From Bacteroidales bacterium UBA3824 (GTDB lineage: Bacteria > Bacteroidota > Bacteroidia > Bacteroidales > UBA3824): a stretch of 29,418 nt of DNA. The stretch is from positions 1-29,418 of the forward strand of contig DGIK01000019.1 of the NCBI GenBank assembly GCA_002393195.1. Direction: 5' to 3'. The notes beneath the pieces are model-generated. The model did not search any database. It was given only the letters and a program-made list of their open reading frames with translations, and had not been told where the DNA came from. The translations under genes and the position numbers were made by a program. This document shows, one piece after another, positions 24,741 to 29,418 of the stretch (positions within the stretch are counted from its first letter, which is position 1; each line of letters starts with the position of its first letter).

Positions 24741-25187
24741 ATGAGCACATTCAAAGTAACAGAAAGCAACGATTACGACACCATAAAGTCGCTGTTCGTA
24801 GATTATTCGCAAATCAAGGGCGCGGAAGGGTGTTTCGTGTCGTTTGAAACAGAATTGGCTGATTTACAGTCGTTTTATAATGGCGGAGCATTGTTTTTGG
24901 GTTATGAATACGAAACCCCAGTGGCTTGCATTGCCATCAAAAAAATTGATGATTTCACTTGCGAAATTCAACGCCTCTATGTCAAGCCAGAGCACCGTGG
25001 CAAAGGATATTCGCGGCAGATGCTCAACGCCGCCTTACAACGCGCCCAACAACTTGGTTTCACAACGGCAACCCTCACCACCCGTCCCGCAGTAATGCCT
25101 GTTGCATTTCAACTTTACACCCGCTCAGGATTTGAAAACCTCGGCGAAGAAGACGGCGTGGTAAGAATGAGGAAAATAATCGCATAA
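24741..25187 (+). CDS. GNAT-family N-acetyltransferase
   Basis: Protein of 148 residues. The acetyl-CoA-binding core is clear: IQRLYVKPEHRGKGYSRQML contains the RGKGY pyrophosphate loop (motif A), and the C-terminal FQLYTRSGFENLG is motif B. Such single-domain GNAT enzymes acetylate amines on small molecules or proteins; the substrate cannot be predicted. The CAT-like gene begins 11 bases after its stop, so both are probably translated from one mRNA. Confidence 0.88.
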   Translation: MSTFKVTESNDYDTIKSLFVDYSQIKGAEGCFVSFETELADLQSFYNGGALFLGYEYETPVACIAIKKIDDFTCEIQRLYVKPEHRGKGYSRQMLNAALQRAQQLGFTTATLTTRPAVMPVAFQLYTRSGFENLGEEDGVVRMRKIIA

Positions 25188-25198
25188 TCCAAACATCT

Positions 25199-25819
25199 AT
25201 GAAAACAGAAATCAACCCTTCGGAAACATCGCGTGCAAAGGCGTTTGAATATTGGATGAAATCGCCGATGCCGATGGTAACTGTTGTGAAAACTTTTGAC
25301 GTTACCAACCTTTGCCGTGTAAGCAAGCGCAAAGGTATGAAATTCAATATGTTGCTATCGTGGTGCATTGGCAAGGCAGCAAGCAAAGTTGACGAGTTTC
25401 TGACCCTGCCTGAAGGCGACAAACTTTTCCGTTACGACCATCTCGCCATCAACACGATTTTCAACGACAAAAACGGTGCATTGTGCTTCCGCGATATTCC
25501 TTACAACGATGATTTGCAGCGTTTTAACAACGATTACATCTCAATATCAAAATCAGCGATAGAATCTTGCAAAAACATTTTGGACGAAGGCGCGGCAATT
25601 GTTGGCACGTCGGCGGTTACAGGCACCGAACTCGACTGCATAGTAAACCAATATTCAGGCATTTACAACAATCCGTTCCTTTCGTGGGGACGTTACCGAA
25701 AACATTGGTTTAAAGTAACATTGCCAATCTCGTTTCAGTTTCACCACGTTCAGATGGACGGCGGACACGCAGCACATTTTTTGGAAGAATTGCAGGCGGC
25801 AATTAGGGAATTAAAATAA
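25199..25819 (+). CDS. CAT-like acetyltransferase
   Basis: Protein of 206 residues resembling type A chloramphenicol acetyltransferases. The catalytic motif HHVQMDGGHA near the C-terminus places His183 and Asp187 at the spacing of the CAT catalytic His and structural Asp, and FNMLLSWCIGKAAS (about 49-62) and LRYDHLAINTIF-like strands fit the trimeric CAT fold. The segment YNNPFLSWGRY (156-166) replaces the substrate-pocket region. It may acetylate chloramphenicol or another hydroxyl compound; resistance must not be assumed from family membership. It follows the GNAT gene by 11 bases, pairing two acetyl-CoA enzymes. Confidence 0.8.
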   Translation: MKTEINPSETSRAKAFEYWMKSPMPMVTVVKTFDVTNLCRVSKRKGMKFNMLLSWCIGKAASKVDEFLTLPEGDKLFRYDHLAINTIFNDKNGALCFRDIPYNDDLQRFNNDYISISKSAIESCKNILDEGAAIVGTSAVTGTELDCIVNQYSGIYNNPFLSWGRYRKHWFKVTLPISFQFHHVQMDGGHAAHFLEELQAAIRELK

Positions 25820-25826
25820 TTTTTGC

Positions 25827-25834
25827 TAACTTTG
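25827..25834 (+). promoter_or_regulatory. -7 element of the AAA-ATPase-like gene
   Basis: TAACTTTG matches TAnnTTTG exactly, 23 bases before the ATG at 25858. The -33 region lies within the end of the CAT-like gene and shows no TTTG. Confidence 0.5.
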
Positions 25835-25857
25835 CGGAAAATAAAACGTAAGGCACT

Positions 25858-27438
25858 ATGGGCATATACCTCAATCCAAGCAATGCCGGTTTCAAAAAAA
25901 CGTTGGCCGGCAATATATTCGTAGATAAATCAATGTTGATAAGCGAGTTAAACAAGTTTATCGACAGTGGAAACCAATATATCTGCGTTTCTCGTCCGAG
26001 GCGGTTTGGCAAAACAATCGCCACAAACATTATGTGCGCATACTATTCAAAGGGTTGCGATTCGCGAGAGATATTTTCCAAGTTGAAAATTTCCAAGGCA
26101 AAGAACTACGAACAATATCTTAACAAACTGAATTTCATCAAGATAGATGTCGCAAGCGAGTATCAGAACGCAAATGATAAAAATGAAATGCTCAAAGACC
26201 TTCAAAAAAAAGTACGCGACGAATTTCAGGAACAATATCCCAAGATAAGGTTTGTGAAGAACGAAACTATCGCCAACTGTATGATGAAGGTATATAAAGA
26301 AAACAATGAGACCTTTGTAATCATTCTCGACGAGTACGACTGCCTTGTGCGCGACACTTTTGGCACACATCTGTTTGCCGATTATTTGGAGTTTCTGAAC
26401 GGACTATTCAAAAGCGACACTCTACGTCCTGCAATTGCGCTCGCCTATCTCACGGGAATTTTGCCAATTGTGAGAGACCGTGTGCAGAGCAAACTCAACA
26501 ATTTTAGGGAATATACAATTTTAGACGCTTTCAATCTTGCCGAATTTGTAGGGTTTACAGAACAGGAAGTAAAGCCATTATGCACAAAATACAAGGTGGA
26601 CTTTGCACAATGCAAAAAAGAATACGACGGTTATGCCCAAAACGGATTTGAAATTTACAACCCCGAATCCGTAGTTATGTGTATGGAGACCAAAAAGTTT
26701 GGCAACTTTTGGGGCAAGACTTCCACGTATATGGTCATCACCGACCGTCTGAAACACAACTACAAAGGCGCGAAAGAAGATGTAATAAAAATGCTTTCTG
26801 GCGAAGAAGTGAAGGTAGATGTTGAAATGTATCTCAACACTATGACCGATTTCGTGAGCAAGGACGATGTTTTTACATATTTGATTCATCTCGGCTATTT
26901 GGCATACGACAACAACAAATTTACGTGCAGAATTCCTAATCTTGAAGTCCGCAAAGAGTGGCATAGGGCGGTTTCTACCTTGCCCGAATATTCCAAAACC
27001 GACGAAATCATCAAGGCTTCGGAAGAACTTTTGGAACAGACCCTCCTCAAAAATTCCGATGCCGTTGCCAAAGCCTTAGACAACACTCACTTACACGTTA
27101 CTTCAAACCGCAACTATAACAACGAGAACGCTCTCGCCGCCGCTGTTTATATCGCATTTGTTCACGCGCTCAACTACTACAACTGTTTCAAGGAACTCTC
27201 TACGGGAAAGGGTTTTGCCGACTTGGTTTATGTTCCGGTGGTGAAATCTCCTGAGCATCCGGCAATTATCATCGAGTTGAAAATCAATGAATCAACCGGA
27301 AAGGCATTGCAACAGATTCAAAGCCGCCAATATTTCGACGCCCTCGATAACTATAAAGGCAACCTCCTTTTCGTCGCCATCAACTACGACAAGGACACCA
27401 AAAAGCACGAGTGCGAGATTACGGAGTGGGAAAAGTAA
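25858..27438 (+). CDS. AAA-ATPase-like / PD-(D/E)XK nuclease-family protein
   Basis: Protein of 526 residues of a family greatly expanded in Bacteroidota. The N-terminal half is the AAA-ATPase-like domain (PF09820 type): SRPRRFGKT (45-53) is the P-loop variant and FVIILDEYDCL with Asp158-Glu159 the Walker B segment. The C-terminal part carries the PD-(D/E)XK-like pattern KGFADLVYVP (Asp455) and IIELKI (Glu473, Lys475), so a nuclease fold with plausible active-site residues is retained. The biological role of these proteins is not settled; they are often multi-copy and mobile. It is convergent with the DUF262-HNH gene, with only 6 bases between the two stops and no obvious terminator. Confidence 0.85.
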   Translation: MGIYLNPSNAGFKKTLAGNIFVDKSMLISELNKFIDSGNQYICVSRPRRFGKTIATNIMCAYYSKGCDSREIFSKLKISKAKNYEQYLNKLNFIKIDVASEYQNANDKNEMLKDLQKKVRDEFQEQYPKIRFVKNETIANCMMKVYKENNETFVIILDEYDCLVRDTFGTHLFADYLEFLNGLFKSDTLRPAIALAYLTGILPIVRDRVQSKLNNFREYTILDAFNLAEFVGFTEQEVKPLCTKYKVDFAQCKKEYDGYAQNGFEIYNPESVVMCMETKKFGNFWGKTSTYMVITDRLKHNYKGAKEDVIKMLSGEEVKVDVEMYLNTMTDFVSKDDVFTYLIHLGYLAYDNNKFTCRIPNLEVRKEWHRAVSTLPEYSKTDEIIKASEELLEQTLLKNSDAVAKALDNTHLHVTSNRNYNNENALAAAVYIAFVHALNYYNCFKELSTGKGFADLVYVPVVKSPEHPAIIIELKINESTGKALQQIQSRQYFDALDNYKGNLLFVAINYDKDTKKHECEITEWEK

Positions 27439-27444
27439 GTAACA

Positions 27445-28548
27445 TCACTTCCCTGACTTCTCGCGATTGCATTTTTTGCAGAGCATTTGGCAGTTTTCTT
27501 TTACTGTGTGTCCACCCTGACACCACGGCTTTATATGGTCGGCTTCCATCTGTTCTATTTCAAAATGCTCGCCACAGATTTTGCAGATACCGTTCTGATT
27601 TTCATACACTTCGCGCTTGGTATTGTCGTCGAAGGCGCGGATGCTGAGATGCTTTTCGTCACCATCAAGGACGTAAGGATAAATACCAGATTTTTTCTGA
27701 ACGTCGGAGTCTTTCATAAGTTTGGCGATACAGTTTTCAAGTTCGGCAGCATCAAGTTTTTTGTCTTTGAATTGATTGTAAAGGAATCCCCATTGAACGG
27801 ATTTCATTTCTTTGCTGCGATACGTTGGGAAAGTGGCTTTTACCCATTCAATTACAGATTGGAAATATTTCCAAAGTTCATCAGCATTTTTGTCATTCTG
27901 ATGCTTCGACATATAACCAGAAACATCCCCGCCATTAATCCATTCAATGACGGTTTCCAAATATTCTTGACGAATACAAGAACCTGACATATATTTGTTT
28001 CCAAGTTTGTAGGCGACACAACCAGTTTTTGAGAATTTCTTTTTAGCCTCGGTTACAAAAGGACCCGAATAAACAGCGTTGCGCAGTTCCTGTGCTGTGA
28101 GTTTTTCGCCAGCAATGTTAATTGTTTCAAACCAATCAAGTTTTTCACTTGCTTCACCTGTACAAACATAAACAGTGAGTTTGTAATCGAGGATTGCTTT
28201 TTGTTTGTCGGGTTGCAGTCCTCCAAAAGTCATTGGATGGTCGTCTTTTCGGAAATCAACGGAAAAGTTGCCTTCCAAATATTCACAAATTGACATTGTT
28301 CGTTGTTGCCCGTCGATTACCTCAAACGTGCCGTCATCCCTTGTCGCCCAATACATAACATTAAGCGGAAAGTTTTTTGAAACGGTTTTTATTACTTCAC
28401 GCTGTTGCTCAGGTTTGTAGATAAATTCACGCTGATACGGCGGACGCACATCAAGTTTGCCACCGTAGGCGACAACTCCAAGTTCTTCGTTGTTCTCGTA
28501 ACCTTCCCAAAGGTCTTTGATTGTGATTTCTTTTAGTTTTATTTCCAT
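27445..28548 (-). CDS. DUF262-HNH nuclease (GmrSD-like)
   Basis: Protein of 367 residues that combines both parts of the GmrSD design in one chain. The N-terminal DUF262 domain (about 10-200) contains YQREFIYKPEQQREVI and the signature DGQQR (residues about 79-83), a ParB-like nucleotide-binding or hydrolysing motif. The C-terminal HNH domain (about 315-367) has two CxxC pairs (CKIC and CKKC) and EADHIKPWCQGG, giving a zinc-stabilised HNH nuclease. GmrSD and its relatives restrict modified phage DNA (established for that family). The methyltransferase gene directly upstream on this strand ends 5 bases before this start, so the two are almost certainly co-expressed. Whether the target is modified or unmodified DNA is open. 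Confidence 0.9.
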   Translation of the reverse strand: MEIKLKEITIKDLWEGYENNEELGVVAYGGKLDVRPPYQREFIYKPEQQREVIKTVSKNFPLNVMYWATRDDGTFEVIDGQQRTMSICEYLEGNFSVDFRKDDHPMTFGGLQPDKQKAILDYKLTVYVCTGEASEKLDWFETINIAGEKLTAQELRNAVYSGPFVTEAKKKFSKTGCVAYKLGNKYMSGSCIRQEYLETVIEWINGGDVSGYMSKHQNDKNADELWKYFQSVIEWVKATFPTYRSKEMKSVQWGFLYNQFKDKKLDAAELENCIAKLMKDSDVQKKSGIYPYVLDGDEKHLSIRAFDDNTKREVYENQNGICKICGEHFEIEQMEADHIKPWCQGGHTVKENCQMLCKKCNREKSGK

Positions 28549-28553
28549 AGTAA

Positions 28554-29418
28554 TTATTTTTTACGAATTAATATTCTTTCATAAATTCGTTTGCCGTTGA
28601 TATATGGAGCACCCTTTGCCATATCAATTGTACTTGTACCAATTATTTCAAATTCGTCAGGATTGTATTTGTCCAAAAAAGTAATTGGCACTCCCATTAT
28701 TCCATCATAGTCATCCGGAATGTCCGCAGTTTTGTTCACATTGATAGCATCATAATTGTCATATTTGGGATATTCTTCTGGCGAATAATGCTTGTAAAAA
28801 TCAAAATTGTCGTGATGTTTTTTATGGTCAAGATTTGTAAACCACGTAACTCCTGACACCCTAATCATACCTTTTTTATGATTAGAAGCGGTTGCTATGT
28901 CCTCATATATCGAATAAAAATGAGCTGCACCTCCTTTAAATCCGTATCCTAACCATATTTTGTTATTCTTTATATGTGAGAATATGTCTTTATAATGTAT
29001 AGCATTTTGATGACCTACAATGATGAATTTTTTTTCATATGTGATTAATTGGTTGACATATTCTCTAAACAAAGAGAATGGCGGGTTTGTAACAACTATG
29101 TCGGCTTCTTTGATTAATTCAACACATTCATCGCTGCGGAAATCACCCGTACCTTTTAATCTTGTTAAAACGTTTTTGTCATTCTGTAAAAGATATTCAA
29201 CATCGGCAAGATTGATTGCTCCATCGCCATTGAGGTCGGCTACTTCGGAAATGACAATTTTGTGAGGAACGCCAGTCTTGGTTTCCTTCTTTTGTGTGTT
29301 ATCTTCAAACAACGATAGTTGTGTGTCGGCTACTGGCGACCCCTCATAACAAGTTGCAATGAGTTTTTTTAATCCTAACTGATTGAAATTCATTGCAAAA
29401 TACTTGAAGAAATTACTT
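28554..29418 (-). CDS. EcoRI-family adenine-specific DNA methyltransferase, 5' end outside the window
   Basis: Partial gene. The first in-window ATG (29393-29391) is not the real start: the eight codons before it, to the window edge, stay open and read SNFFKYFA, continuing the conserved family stretch into MNFNQLGLKKLIATCYE. In-window length is 287 codons. The catalytic motif IV is VVTNPPFSLFREYV (NPPF), followed by KFIIVGHQNAIHY, both typical of the EcoRI methylase family, which transfers methyl from SAM to adenine N6. The upstream SAM-binding motif I would lie outside the window. An inserted segment DLNGDGAINLADVEYLL resembles a calcium-binding EF-hand or dockerin repeat. It is co-directional with the DUF262-HNH gene, 5 bases apart. 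Confidence 0.88.
   Translation of the reverse strand, partial: SNFFKYFAMNFNQLGLKKLIATCYEGSPVADTQLSLFEDNTQKKETKTGVPHKIVISEVADLNGDGAINLADVEYLLQNDKNVLTRLKGTGDFRSDECVELIKEADIVVTNPPFSLFREYVNQLITYEKKFIIVGHQNAIHYKDIFSHIKNNKIWLGYGFKGGAAHFYSIYEDIATASNHKKGMIRVSGVTWFTNLDHKKHHDNFDFYKHYSPEEYPKYDNYDAINVNKTADIPDDYDGIMGVPITFLDKYNPDEFEIIGTSTIDMAKGAPYINGKRIYERILIRKK

Noticed and set aside
27487..27987. 166-codon plus-strand ORF across the DUF262-HNH gene
   Set aside because: Antisense to the HNH and DUF262 coding sequence; no family resemblance.

Overview
The window is a piece of a Bacteroidales (phylum Bacteroidota) chromosome. The support comes from the sequence itself: repeated -7 elements of the TAnnTTTG type (several with TTTG 19-22 bases upstream), little use of Shine-Dalgarno sequences, an RprX/RprY two-component pair, a PorW/SprE-like TPR lipoprotein, lipoproteins with Bacteroidota-type signal peptides, DUF2851, and the block DUF177 - rpmF - fabH followed by accB and accC. 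I cannot name the genus. Muribaculaceae-, Prevotellaceae- or Paludibacteraceae-like gut or rumen lineages would all fit.

Positions 1-20201 are mostly core genome. (1) 101-6187 is one apparent operon: rprX, rprY, a PorW/SprE-like TPR lipoprotein and a beta-propeller lipoprotein, so a sensor system lies with two cell-envelope lipoproteins. (2) 6290-6817 encodes a SPOR-domain lipoprotein closed by a strong terminator. (3) 6963-9621 pairs a coiled-coil / class III cyclase / HD-hydrolase fusion with a DUF2851 protein. (4) 9948-12218 encodes a membrane sensor with an extracellular domain, GAF and PAS but no recognisable output domain. (5) 12294-16362 holds the DUF177 (YceD) protein with an unusual acidic insert, rpmF, fabH, accB (biotin carrier) and accC (biotin carboxylase), that is, a ribosome and fatty-acid initiation block. 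(6) 16535-17833 encodes an Omp85-like outer-membrane beta barrel, convergent with a GH43 lipoprotein (17877-19520, minus). (7) 19710-20201 encodes a YbaK/ProX-type aminoacyl-tRNA editing protein.

From about 20212 to the end the window looks accessory. Base and codon use is visibly more AT-rich, genes are mostly short and unrelated, and orientation switches. It holds a DUF5131 three-cysteine protein, a zinc-ribbon membrane protein, two tiny overlapping ORFs, an XRE regulator with a 22-bp tandem repeat that could be its operator, a probable rod-shaped 6S-like RNA on the minus strand, a RhuM protein carrying a phospholipase-D-like C-terminus, a GyrI-like protein, a GNAT and a CAT-like acetyltransferase, an AAA-ATPase-like/PD-(D/E)XK protein, and at the right edge an EcoRI-family adenine methyltransferase (running off the window) tightly coupled to a DUF262-HNH nuclease. 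I saw no integrase, transposase, tRNA, rRNA or CRISPR array.

The best candidates for something under-described are the methyltransferase/DUF262-HNH pair (27445-29418), the RhuM-PLD protein (23062-23955), the cyclase-HD fusion (6963-8375), the long-range-paired RNA at 22697-22976, and the paired repeats at 16422-16473 and 22372-22415. All functional statements are from reading the sequence and family knowledge; no database search was run.
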